From NCBI GenBank assembly GCA_036971715.1, contig JAVHJL010000005.1:248001-312000 (forward strand): a stretch of 64,000 nucleotides of DNA, in the 5' to 3' direction. The notes beneath the pieces are model-generated. The model was not told the origin of the DNA and searched no databases. It saw nothing but the letters and a program-made list of their open reading frames with translations. The position numbers and the translations under genes were made by a program. Of this stretch, positions 1 to 9,978 are shown piece after piece. Within the stretch, counting starts at the first letter, position 1, and every line of letters begins with the position of its first letter. The stretch is from Arthrobotrys musiformis. Its lineage: Eukaryota > Ascomycota > Orbiliomycetes > Orbiliales > Orbiliaceae.

Positions 1-1300
1 TTGACGTAGACCAGGCCCACGGTGTAATCATTCTGCGTAAGTTTTTTTATGGCCGAAGCCATGACGCCGAGGGAGTTGCTGACCGTATACGTAACGAACT
101 ACAGTTATCCGATTCTGAAAACCCAAGCTTAACCCGGTCTCGTTCCTGGCTTAGCCCGAAGATTTGTAGTTGTAGCGACTTGTATTTGTACATACAATCG
201 TATCGTGTGTTTCAGTCGATATCATGCATTACCCATGATGTTGTCAATTGTGCGGTGCGGCTGGGCAGGAACCCATACAACACTATATACAGGATGCAGC
301 TGGTCCTCGCGAGTACGAGGTTGTGATAGTTTATTTTCGAAACCCCGCTCAAATACCAAGCCGCCACGCAGCCTGAGCCAATCGCAAGCGCGAGTTCCTG
401 AGACCTCGACCCTATGCCTGTCTGCATACTTGATCAATGGGTTATGCCTATATCTAGATATATAGTCGGATCTGGATAGGAATTAGGTGCAGGCCCACTG
501 AAATATGAATGCCCATACCGGTTACCCGCGAAGGAAGAGAATATATATATTATAAAGTGATTAGAGACCTTACGAGGCCGCAGATTTTTTAATTTAAACT
601 ACTCGAAACTAGTCAAAAAGAGGTGTTGTTTTCATGAATTGTGTACTAGGAAGATCCCCAAGGCATAAATGATCATATGAGCGTCCCCTAGACTAGTAAG
701 ATCCTAAACTCTCGAATTTATTATCTAGTTGGTCTGCGCAGCGGTCCGCATACCCCTGTATTATTCAGCGCCTGTCAATTGACTAAAACATTAGCTATAT
801 TAAATTTGGAAGCGTAATAGCCCTAGTTATAGTATGTGCCCCGATCAAACTAGCATAGGTATTAGATTTCACAGAAGCGAGCGTGCATTTACACATCTAT
901 TCGAATGCAGAGATGCAACACCTCTTCCGTCGGCTTTAATTAAAATCCGCTATTTGGCGCTTGACGCACGCTGGAGAATTCGAACCATTATAATTAGCAC
1001 ATGTCTACGAGGCCAGCATATCTCGAACCCCTATATTAATATTTTCCTGTGGAAAAAAAACAAGGGTGGATTAGTTTTCGCGAGCTGATAATAATAAATA
1101 TAAAGGTTCTATCTTCATGAGGTTCTGGAGGCGCATTATTCGTCCCAGACCCGATTGCACAAGAGCAGGCTGGATATCCTGGCCAACCCCGCAGCCCGAC
1201 GTACGCACATATGCATACGTTGCCTGAATTGGATGCATTTATGCCCATCCGCACGGGACTGAATGTGACACCAACTTTCTAAAACTTCAGGCAACTTTAA
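1..1300. other. Gene-poor AT-rich stretch
   Basis: I see no convincing coding exon. Open frames here are under 90 codons, have no recognisable domain, and overlap one another on both strands as expected by chance. The base composition is AT-rich with many short TA runs, which fits degraded intergenic or transposon-derived DNA of a filamentous fungus, but I recognise no transposase, reverse transcriptase or terminal repeat. Confidence 0.5.
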
Positions 1301-1313
1301 CCTCCAAATGAAG

Positions 1314-1440
1314 TATAAAACACCTCCTCCGTGCCCTCGACTCCATTCTCAATCTCTTCCCCAAAATAAATCCACATCATCCTTCTTCTATAGTATCCGA
1401 TTCTCAACTCAACCAAAATAAAACAAAAGCAGAAATATCA
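1314..1440 (+). promoter_or_regulatory. Orphan TATA box with CT- and CAA-rich leader
   Basis: TATAAAA at 1314-1320 is followed by about 110 bases of pyrimidine- and CAA-rich sequence, typical of a filamentous-fungal core promoter and 5' leader. The leader ends at the left arm of a strong hairpin, and the first ATG (1449) sits inside that arm. That ATG opens only a 25-codon frame which stops at a TGA around 1524. The transcript, if one exists, is therefore not explained by any recognised protein. This is inferred from sequence only. Confidence 0.45.
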
Positions 1441-1511
1441 GTGGTGCCATGGCGGTTGTTGTACAAAGGGGGGGTCCCTGCATCATCTGCTCCATGGCAC
1501 CACAGATATTT
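1433..1511. repeat. Inverted repeat, 20-bp arms with one mismatch, 39-nt loop
   Basis: Left arm 1433-1452 and right arm 1492-1511 are reverse complements except for one A/A pair (1440 and 1504). The core is GTGGTGCCATGG against CCATGGCACCAC, extended outward by AAATATC against GATATTT. The intervening 39 bases contain a G-run followed by CCC. It lies directly downstream of a TATA box and CT-rich leader, so it could fold in RNA. It could also be the end of a small inverted-repeat element; no flanking target duplication was identified. Confidence 0.8.
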
Positions 1512-1515
1512 TCCA

Positions 1516-1538
1516 CGGCTTCGTGATATCGAAGCTGT
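1516..1538. repeat. 23-bp repeat, copy 1
   Basis: A 23-base sequence starting CGGCTTCGTGATATCG recurs exactly at 2037-2059. It contains the imperfect palindrome GCTTCG-TGATAT-CGAAGC. In both places it is preceded by a related stretch (a CCAC followed by a diverged ATATT segment) and followed by a pyrimidine tract, so the two copies look like remnants of a longer diverged duplication. Confidence 0.75.
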
Positions 1539-2036
1539 TGGACTTTTTCCCCTCCTCCTCCTCCTTCTTTGCTTCCAACATGGGGCCTTTTATGCTAGCT
1601 TTTGCACCTTAAATGCGCCTTTCTTCCGCTTACTCTTTTTTTTATGCGATGGAAGAAAAGGTTATCGTTATTCTGGTCTCAAGCTCTTTCGCTCTACTCT
1701 TGTGAAGGTTAGTATATAACGCAACCCCTCTTCGATCGACTTGCACTAACTAAACCGAATCTCGTATCGCGAAACGATGTTCCCTTTGCGGTCGGTAAGT
1801 AATATATGCCCTGCGTATATAACAGTCCATGTCCGCTTTATAACACCGGGCCCTTTCTTCACCTATATACAATCTAAATGATTAGTCCATGACTTAATTT
1901 AAGGGTATGTATGACAACCTGCCACGATATGACGGGGAAGGTATTCGTGTAGGATACTAGAATGTCCGAGGTACCCCCCCAACAATCCTCATATATGACA
2001 GAAAAACTAGTGCCTCCACGAATATTACCTTCTATA

Positions 2037-2059
2037 CGGCTTCGTGATATCGAAGCTGT
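2037..2059. repeat. 23-bp repeat, copy 2
   Basis: Exact second copy of the 23-base sequence at 1516-1538, same orientation, about 520 bp away. The upstream flank (CCACGAATATTACC) resembles the flank of copy 1 (CCACAGATATTTTCC), and a T/C-rich tract follows. The 20-bp hairpin found near copy 1 is not preserved here. Confidence 0.75.
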
Positions 2060-3670
2060 ATTTTTCTTCTTTCCTTTCCTTTACGCATTTAGCTTCAGCT
2101 TAAGTCTTGGTGTTCAGTGCATACCTTGTGTATATATATATCTAGGAGTAATGCTTTATAAATTCAGAATTTTTTTGTATGTTAGACTTATTTATTTAAT
2201 TAAATTAGTTATTCTGAGACGATATATTTATACATAGAAGAGCAGAATGTTCGAACGTAGTTGTGATGTAAAAGCTAGGTTGATATGATCTAGATCCATA
2301 TACGGTTCCTAGATTTTTCTACATTGAATCGAGCGTGTGTGTTATTTTATAGAGACAACACCCTCGCCAGCCCTCCAGAATCCTGCCGAATGTGGATCAA
2401 TTAAAATTGATATCAAGTCCTACTAGGTCGAGGGGCTTCAAAAACTTGTTCCCCAGGTTCTCTTCAGCGGTATAGGGTTATCCAAAAGCCGAATAACAGA
2501 GCTATATGCTTATACCATACCGCATGCCGCTATGAGTTGTAAAATGCAATATTAATATTGCAACCAACACATGCATGGATCTCGGAACCCCGGTAATTTT
2601 ATCACGACTAAGCCCTTTAAAGGCCTCAAACCCGAACAAAAAAAAAAAAAAAAAATACAACCTGCTTTAGACGCGATTCGCATATGGTCACCCACTATAC
2701 TACTGAGCGCCCGCTTGGGGGCTTGAGTAAGGCAGAGCGGACGGGATACCCTTTAGTCCACCAGCTTTGAACGCAGATATCAATGACATTCAACGATAGA
2801 TCTATATTATCAAGCTCTCCCGCTGTGGCTTCCGGGGACGAGACCATTCAGCCCATTATTTTCACTCTCCTTGCATTGTCAGGAATAAAGGTATGCGCTG
2901 TGGGAGGCCGTGTACGATTAAATATGATAGAACGGTTGGGAAATGGGTTGTGATGTATCACTTGAAGGTTTAGGATATACTTGTACTCCCCGGACCTTGG
3001 ATAGTTAATATAAAAGTAAATCGGTTGCGTAGGTGACTATTGATCAGAATATCAATGTTGAAGGAGAATAGAATGGTATATATACATAGCTACCGATGGG
3101 ATGCTCATCAATGGGTTACTGTTGACAAGCCACTCTGGGACGACTTTCTTTCTGTCTCTACTTCCCTCTTAGTGATCCTCTTTGAAAGCCTGGGTTTCAT
3201 AGTATCAATTATTTCAATTCTATTCGATTTTTATGAGCTTAGCGTAATTCCGTCTATCAACCGCACACGCCCAAGTGATATAAAATCCTCGATATAAATC
3301 TATACATCTACCCTGCGCGTTCCGCAATAACTTTACCTAAATGACGACGAAACCTCGTCTAGTGTCCTGGATTTCGCCCAGCATTACGGAGAACTACTTG
3401 TATTAGTAATTTTCAGGGAAAAGAGACGTTGTTGAAGTTTAGGGATATATATCTCCAATGCTACGCGGGTGTTAATTTAAATCTTAGAGGGTAGTCGCCT
3501 CACCGACGAGTCGACGTCGGCGGGTAACACATGTTTCTTCACCAGCGACCGGTCTTCCGATAACCGAGCGAATTGGTCAGATATTCCGAAGGGTTTGCGA
3601 GGGGGAGGAGTATATCATAATATTAGGGTATGTGAGATTTTGAGAAGGTTGGTGACGGGCCAGTAAATTT

Positions 3671-3683
3671 CCCGTTTCTTGAA

Positions 3684-3720
<37 letters not shown>

Positions 3721-3735
3721 CCCGTTTTTTTTTTC
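3671..3735. repeat. Poly(A) tract followed by T-run, bounded by CCCGTTT copies
   Basis: A 26-base A-run (3695-3720) is bounded on the left, after a short A/T-rich linker, by CCCGTTT (3671-3677) and immediately on the right by CCCGTTT (3721-3727), which continues as a T-run ending in CGG. The paired heptamers around an A-tail resemble the 3' end of a retroposed sequence with a target duplication, but no body of such an element is recognisable. Confidence 0.4.
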
Positions 3736-5600
3736 GGCCTTGACGTTATTTTAGCAATGTTCGTATGTCAAGATGGACGTCAAGATGTCAAGATTCTTGG
3801 ACTGGTGGATCTATCGATCTTGAATCCTGGGTCTTGCATGGCGAGTTTATGCAAGAAAGAAGTGGATGGCTGGGTGTTGCGTATTCAATTCAATCAAAAA
3901 ATCGTGGCTAATCCTGGGCATACGTTAGGCGGTTGCTTGGGACCGAACCTTCTTCCGTCCCATATCCAAACCGTACCATCTGTAGAATCCGAGGCCATTT
4001 AAAACTTCTTATACCACCCGTTTTTCTTTTTGCCCTTTCATATATGTAGATTGATGTTTTTAAACGCGCAAAAATGAAATTTCGCATGATGCCAAATAGC
4101 GCCATCTCGATATCCCGGCACGTTTTTCCGGGTGGGAATCTCGCAACGAATTCGAAGGTGGAAAATGGTTTTTTTTTTTTTTTGTCCCACGTTTGTCGGA
4201 GCCTCTGTCCCACCCCCAAGCGAGATGGTAGAAGGTGGGAGAAGGGAGAGAAAGGCTAATTGTGAGGTTGCATCTGGGCTTTTTGGATTAGTTGACATGC
4301 AAGAAATATAGTACACAACGGGATACAGATCGATATCGGGACGACTTGGGCGGTTACGTAACGTTGTTTTCGCCCTGAATATCATCGTCATAATCAGACT
4401 ATACGTCTATACTCCATCTAGCATCTTCACATTCGATTCATGAAAAATTAAAGGACTTGTGTTTATGTACGACCGACGGGAATGGATTCAAAACATGCGC
4501 ATAGAATACACCATTGAAAGCGGGCTAGTCAGGAGTAAACTTGTTTTTCCATACCGGATTGGTGTTGATATAGCTAGTGAATCCTCCCCGATCGCTGCAT
4601 TTTGATAACGACCCCGTCGACGGGCGGAAACCTGTAATCTAACTTAAGCGGTATGTATGTGTAATGTAATGTATGCACGGAGTACCTGCAGCCCCCAATG
4701 CCTACATCCATCCGTAACAAAAAAAAACCTCCATCTTGGTCGCGCGAAAGCGTGGTTTTCCAAGGAGAGTAGTAAGAGTAGGGAAGAGTCTTGGAGGGTG
4801 TAACATACATACTTGGGTCTACGCCCAGCATCCGACAAGCGCGAATGATCACGATTTGAGCTGCAAGAGCCAAGGTTTTTTTCTTTGAGATCGGGGTTAA
4901 AATGCTTCGCCTCCCTTGCGGTCTTTTGTCATCAGGGGGGAAAGGGAAGTCGGCCCCATGACAAGCGAGAGAGGGATCAAGAGATGCAAGAAAGGAGGGG
5001 AGGCATCGAGAACGATTGAACATGAGGTTGTGAACCCACTTTTTTTGCCATGCTTTCTTCCTTCCATGCTTCCACGCCCCCTCCTTCTTTTCCCATAGAT
5101 ACGCACAGCTACTAGCTGTGGTAGGAGGAAGAAGACCCTTTGATGGAAAGGTCTAAATAAAGATAAACGGACAGAAGCCTTTATTTTCTTTTTTATTTGG
5201 GGGGTCGTGATCGGTCGGAAGATGAGGAGGCTGGAATGGAATTAACAGCTGGACATGCATGCTCTTTCCCTTTCCTTCCAGCTTCCTCATACTTTAAAAA
5301 TTACAGAGTATTCTGATTCAAGGATATGCAAAATGTTAATATTGATCATTTTGTCTTCGGTTTTTCTTGTCGAGCAGAGTACGACACAGAATTATGTTGA
5401 CTTGAATCCTGACTGGAAGAGGGAAAAGGATGATCCGGGGCTAAGGCAAAGCAAAAAAAAGTAGGGTAACATCGAAAGCGTCAGTCAGCCAATTGTGACC
5501 AGGCCCAGTCGGATCCCCAGAGAATTGGCAAATGGGAAAAAATGATGGATTCGTGAGAAGATTGATGGAAATGGAACCATGATGAATACCGTGCATGTCC

Positions 5601-7654
5601 GCATATTAACAGAATTGTCTTGTCTTGTCTTGTCTGTCTTGACCACTGATTGGGATTGAGGTTGAAGACTCTCTTCTCCTAGCTCTCTCTCACTTGACTA
5701 GCTCTCTCACTCTCAACAATATCTCCACCCGTGGTTCAGTGAATACGTCTGCCGCACAGGATACATTTGTCCTCACAGCAATAGTTTGAAGTCGGAGAAT
5801 ACCAGCCGTTGAATACAATTTATTGTGGTTGTGGTGTTTTTGTTTCTCAGCTTCTGTTTCCAGCCTCAATCAGTATTAATTCAACATCGCGAAAAAGAAA
5901 AAAAAAGAAAAAAAGACCTCAGTTCCAGTTCCATTTCCATTTCTAGTTCCAGTGCCCAGTTCCAGTCTGGCCGGCTGTTACTAATTCGATTAAATCTCCT
6001 GTCCAAGAAAGCCCCCATCGACAGGCGGAAATCCCAGGAACCGACAAGACCTCGTCCACGCCCCCTAATAATCATCCCCAATATCATTATCACACACTCT
6101 CTCAGGTCACTCTCGCCCTCTCTCTTGCGCTCTCCCAGGACTCGTTAGCGCAGTGCAGTTCAGTGTCGTGTTGTGTGGTAGTAATGCAGTACAGAGGCTA
6201 ATACTCCCACTATAGTACTATAATATACTATTTCCCTGTCTCTTCCTTTTCCTTCCTCTCCTCCTCCCCTTCCACTACACCTCCTCCGCCTCCTTCGTTT
6301 CCGGTGTGTGCGTGTGGATCGATAACCTCAACCTACGCTCGTTAGCTCTGCACAAATACTTGCTCAGATTCAGGTACTACCACTGGACTCCAGCCCAGCA
6401 CTAATTAATTACTGTTGGGTGATCGGTACAAACATCCCAACTAACAGCCAAACAGCCAGCCAACAGGGAACAGAACACTAAGAAGTACCGCCCAGAATTT
6501 GCGTCATTATTACCGACAACTTCGTGAATAGGTCATCAAGTAAACGTCTCGAGGGAAAGGACAAGGAAGAACGAACGACTGTCGTTATTGTTGTACCTCT
6601 GCATTACCTTATATCGACATCGACACTTCACGACACCTTCACGACGAGGATCATATCATATCATATTACAATAATTATAATTAATTCTATCGATCGATTC
6701 TAATAAAAGTAATACCATAATCATCACTTCTTCGCCCTTCACTTTCGAATCCCCCCCACCTTCGCTCTTCGACCAAGACTGCCCGGCATTTTTAAAGTCC
6801 GAAAGCAAAGCCCAGAACAAAGCCACACACGAACTCACGAGCACAAACACCTCACCTCACCTCACCCCAGTTCAAATCTGCTCGTTCGTTCGTTCGTTCG
6901 CTATCTATTTGTCGGCGTGTTTGATCGAAGCGTTTATTCGTCGTCGTCGTCCCGTCTTTTGCGATCGTTGTTCAGTCCAAGTTAGCGGCTCATTCTAATT
7001 CTTACGACCCATTCACGACCTTGTTTCCGACTCGAACTCAGCCTTAATTCTTCCGGTCCACCAGCCTGTCGGTCAGTCAGTCAGTCAGTCAGTCGTTGTC
7101 TTTCGGCGTGTCTTAATCAGCATCTGAATCGACATTGTGTCTTCGCTCTCCGCAAAAGGCTATTTTTGAACACCATCCCGTCGCATCCTTCCAGACTTCT
7201 TCCCGCTTAGAGTTTTTTCAGCCTTTTTTGTTTCTCTCCTTATGAGGTCGGGCTTTTTCCTCTTCGAATAAATTCTTAATTTGGTTATCCTTTCGAACCG
7301 GGGAAAAAAACCTTCGCAAACGGGAATCAGAAAAAGGGAAGAATTTCCATTTCCGTGCAATTTTTTCGCTGCTCCGCTGCCGCCGTCAGCCAGCTGTTGT
7401 CCATTCAACAGCGTCGATTAATTCACTCGAGTCTCATCCCTTCCGACTTACTTCCTTTCACGACTCCTCGCCCTTTCGAAAATTCGATATTTAATTCACA
7501 ACCCCGAATGACGGCTGCCGAATTGTAATTTCTATTATCTCCAACTTTTTCCATCCGACTAGTATATATATCGCAGAAAAACAGGGGACTTTTGGAAGTT
7601 GGTTGGTTGTTTGCGTGCGGGTAGCTATCTACTCCCACTGTTGGTTCCGACAAC
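5601..7654 (+). promoter_or_regulatory. Long pyrimidine-rich upstream region of the GH76 gene
   Basis: About 2 kb upstream of the mannosidase start is rich in C/T tracts and short tandem repeats: CTTGT units at 5615-5641, two diverged TAGCTCTCTC units at 5680-5713, CTCAC units near 6851-6868, GTTC units at 6882-6901 and CAGT units at 7071-7094. No coding exon is evident. The composition fits an unusually long promoter plus 5' leader, possibly with leader introns. A TATA box could not be assigned with confidence. Confidence 0.45.
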
Positions 7655-9240
7655 ATGCGGTGGTTCAAATTGGCTGCGGCTTACACGGCCGCCTGCGCCG
7701 TTCGGTCGAGTGCATACGACCTCGACGTCAATGACAGAGGTAAATTACCTTAATCGTCTGCTTATGCCCTTTTAAAAAAGATTTATGTTGTAGTTTGCTA
7801 AGATTGGTTTTGTTTGGGGGAACAGAGTCGATAAAACAAGGCGCCGTGCTGGCTGCCGACGGTATGATGCACTACTACGCTGGACATTTACCGGGAAACA
7901 CACCCGGTATTTTACCTCCACCGTACTACTGGTGGGAAGTGGGTGCCATGTTTGGTGGTTTGATCGATCATTGGTGGTATACGGGGAATGATACATGGAA
8001 CGACATCGTCACCCAGGGTATGCTGCACCAGATCGGAGCTGACGGCATGGTGATGCCGAAGAATCAGACGACAACAGAGGTACGGCAATCATAGGATTCT
8101 GTTGTTCTACATATTGGGAATCTTAGCTGACTGTGAGCAGGGTAACGACGATCAAGCCTTTTGGGCTATCGCTACGATGATGGCCGCCGAGCGAGGCTTC
8201 CCTAACCCCCCGGAAGACCAGCCGCAGTGGCTCGCCGTCACCCAAACGGTTTTCAATCTTCAAACGACGAGATGGGATAACGAACATTGCGGTGGTGGTC
8301 TCCGATGGCAGATTTTTACATGGAACAACGGTTACGATTATAAGAATACCGTCTCGAACGGTTGTCTTTTCCAGCTTGCCACCCGTTTGGCACGGTACAC
8401 TGGCAATGAAACGTATTCCGAATGGGCCAACAAGATCTGGGACTGGAGTGCCTCCGCTGGCTTGATTTCCGACGATTATCGGTTCTACGACGGTTTGGAT
8501 ATCCGGTCGAACTGCACCATCAACCACAACCAATGGTCGTACAATGCCGGCTTGTACCTTGCCGGCTCGGCGTTCATGTACAACATCGTAGGTTTCCTGC
8601 TATTTATCACTCCTCCTTGATCATTGAAGCTAACTCGAGCCTCTAGACCACTGGTTCCGAGCAAACCAAATGGAAGAAGCGCCTTGACGGCATCCTCTGG
8701 ATGGCTGGTGTCTTCTTCCACCCCCAACAAACCGACATCATGTACGAAGCTATCTGCGAACCTTACCCTCGCGGCTGTAACACCGATCAGAAATCCTTCA
8801 AAGCCTACTTCTCCCGCTGGTTGGCGATTACCACCCAAATGGCCCCTTATACCGCCGAAATAATCATGCCTAAACTTCGTACCTCGGCCGTTGCGGCGCT
8901 GAAGACTTGTGTTGGTGGTACCGACGGCGTTACATGCGGTTTGAAATGGTATAAGGGCGACTGGGGTGCCTGGGACGGCAATTACGGTGTCGGAGAGCAA
9001 ATGGCGGTCATGGAAGTTGCACAGAGTCTTCTGATCGAAGGCATGCCCTCTCCATTCACGGAGGTCGTCGGCGGCAACAGTACCGGCGATCCAGCCGCCG
9101 GTGGTGGAGGTGATAATCCGCAATTGAACGCTATTGTGGATTTGTCGACACCGACAGCAGGACAAAAAGCTGGCGCGGCGTTCGCGACGCTAACGGTACT
9201 GTCCATGACCGGGTATATGGTTTATTATATGGTTACATAA
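7655..9240 (+). CDS. DFG5: GPI-anchored GH76 alpha-1,6-mannanase (DFG5/DCW1 family)
   Basis: Predicted extracellular mannosidase/transglycosidase acting on GPI-linked wall mannoproteins; DFG5/DCW1 proteins cross-link GPI proteins into the fungal wall and are jointly essential in yeast. Four exons: 7655-7739, 7826-8079, 8141-8587, 8647-9240, giving 459 residues, normal for the family. All junctions use GT/AG and keep the GH76 frame. A signal peptide covers roughly residues 1-19. The catalytic Asp pair of GH76 is visible as GNDDQAFWA (D116/D117). A hydrophobic C-terminus (GAAFATLTVLSMTGYMVYY) after a Gly/Asp-rich linker fits GPI attachment. Many aromatic residues (YYWW, WWYTGNDTW) match the (alpha/alpha)6 barrel. 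It is convergent with the downstream PARP gene. Family is secure; which paralogue (DFG5 or DCW1) is not. Confidence 0.93.
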
Positions 9241-9978
9241 GCCGTCCCGTTCAAGTACTCAAAGTTTGTGCTTTTCTGCTATTGTTGGGTTTGCCTTTGC
9301 ATCGGGTGGGATTCGATTTTTTTGATTCCTTTGATATACTAATCTTTTTCTTGACGCTTTTACTGATTTTTAATTGTTGTTTTGCTTGATTCGTCCTTGC
9401 ATATCATTTTCTGTTCGAAGGGATCGAAAAAAACACGAGACTCGAGTCTCTGAGGAGTTTATAGCCTTTTTTTCATTCATTCCTTTGGAACCCTTTCAGA
9501 AGAGAGGTATACTAACCACATTGCATTGGGAAAAACTATACGGAGTTCTTTTTTTACTATTATTTTTATGACTCTTTCCCTTTTTTTTCTTACTCCTCCC
9601 TCCTCATACTCCTCATACAGTCCTTTCAGTCTGCCTTGCATATTTCTCCGGACCCCTTCAAAAAAACACCTGCATCACTGTTCTTTGTTTGTGGATTTAC
9701 TTTTTTGACGAGTGATGATGAAAGTGCGACAACAAAAGATGCATAACTCTGTTTTTCTTCTCTGTTTCTGTCGAACAGGGGAAGGGGGGATCCGAGGATA
9801 AGGGATATTCAGAGTATATGTATACACAATTGAAACCTGGATATTCGACATCATTTTTTTGTATTTATTACATAGCTAATGTATAGCGTTCGATTACCAT
9901 TATGGATACATATATTTATTTACTCAGATATATCTTACAATCCTTCTGCTCGTAATATTATCGTTGAAGATTAGGGGA
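9241..9978. other. Convergent intergenic region (3' ends)
   Basis: This spans the facing 3' ends of the GH76 gene and the PARP-domain gene. It is T-rich with several T-runs. I see no exon, RNA gene or hairpin that stands out. Confidence 0.5.

Larger units (their letters stand above)
1720..5600. other. Intergenic, no recognisable gene
   Basis: Apart from the second 23-bp repeat, poly(A) runs at about 2638-2655 and 3695-3720 and short hairpins (for example around 3505-3525), I see no exon structure, domain or RNA gene. Open frames of up to 149 codons on the minus strand near 4574-5023 are compositionally odd and unsupported. Confidence 0.5.

Noticed and set aside
4574..5023. 149-codon minus-strand open frame
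   Set aside because: No domain, odd composition, and overlapped by several other frames on both strands; no promoter or intron signals in support.
8485..9165. 226-codon open frame antisense to the GH76 gene
   Set aside because: It mirrors conserved GH76 exons and has no independent support; a codon-bias shadow.
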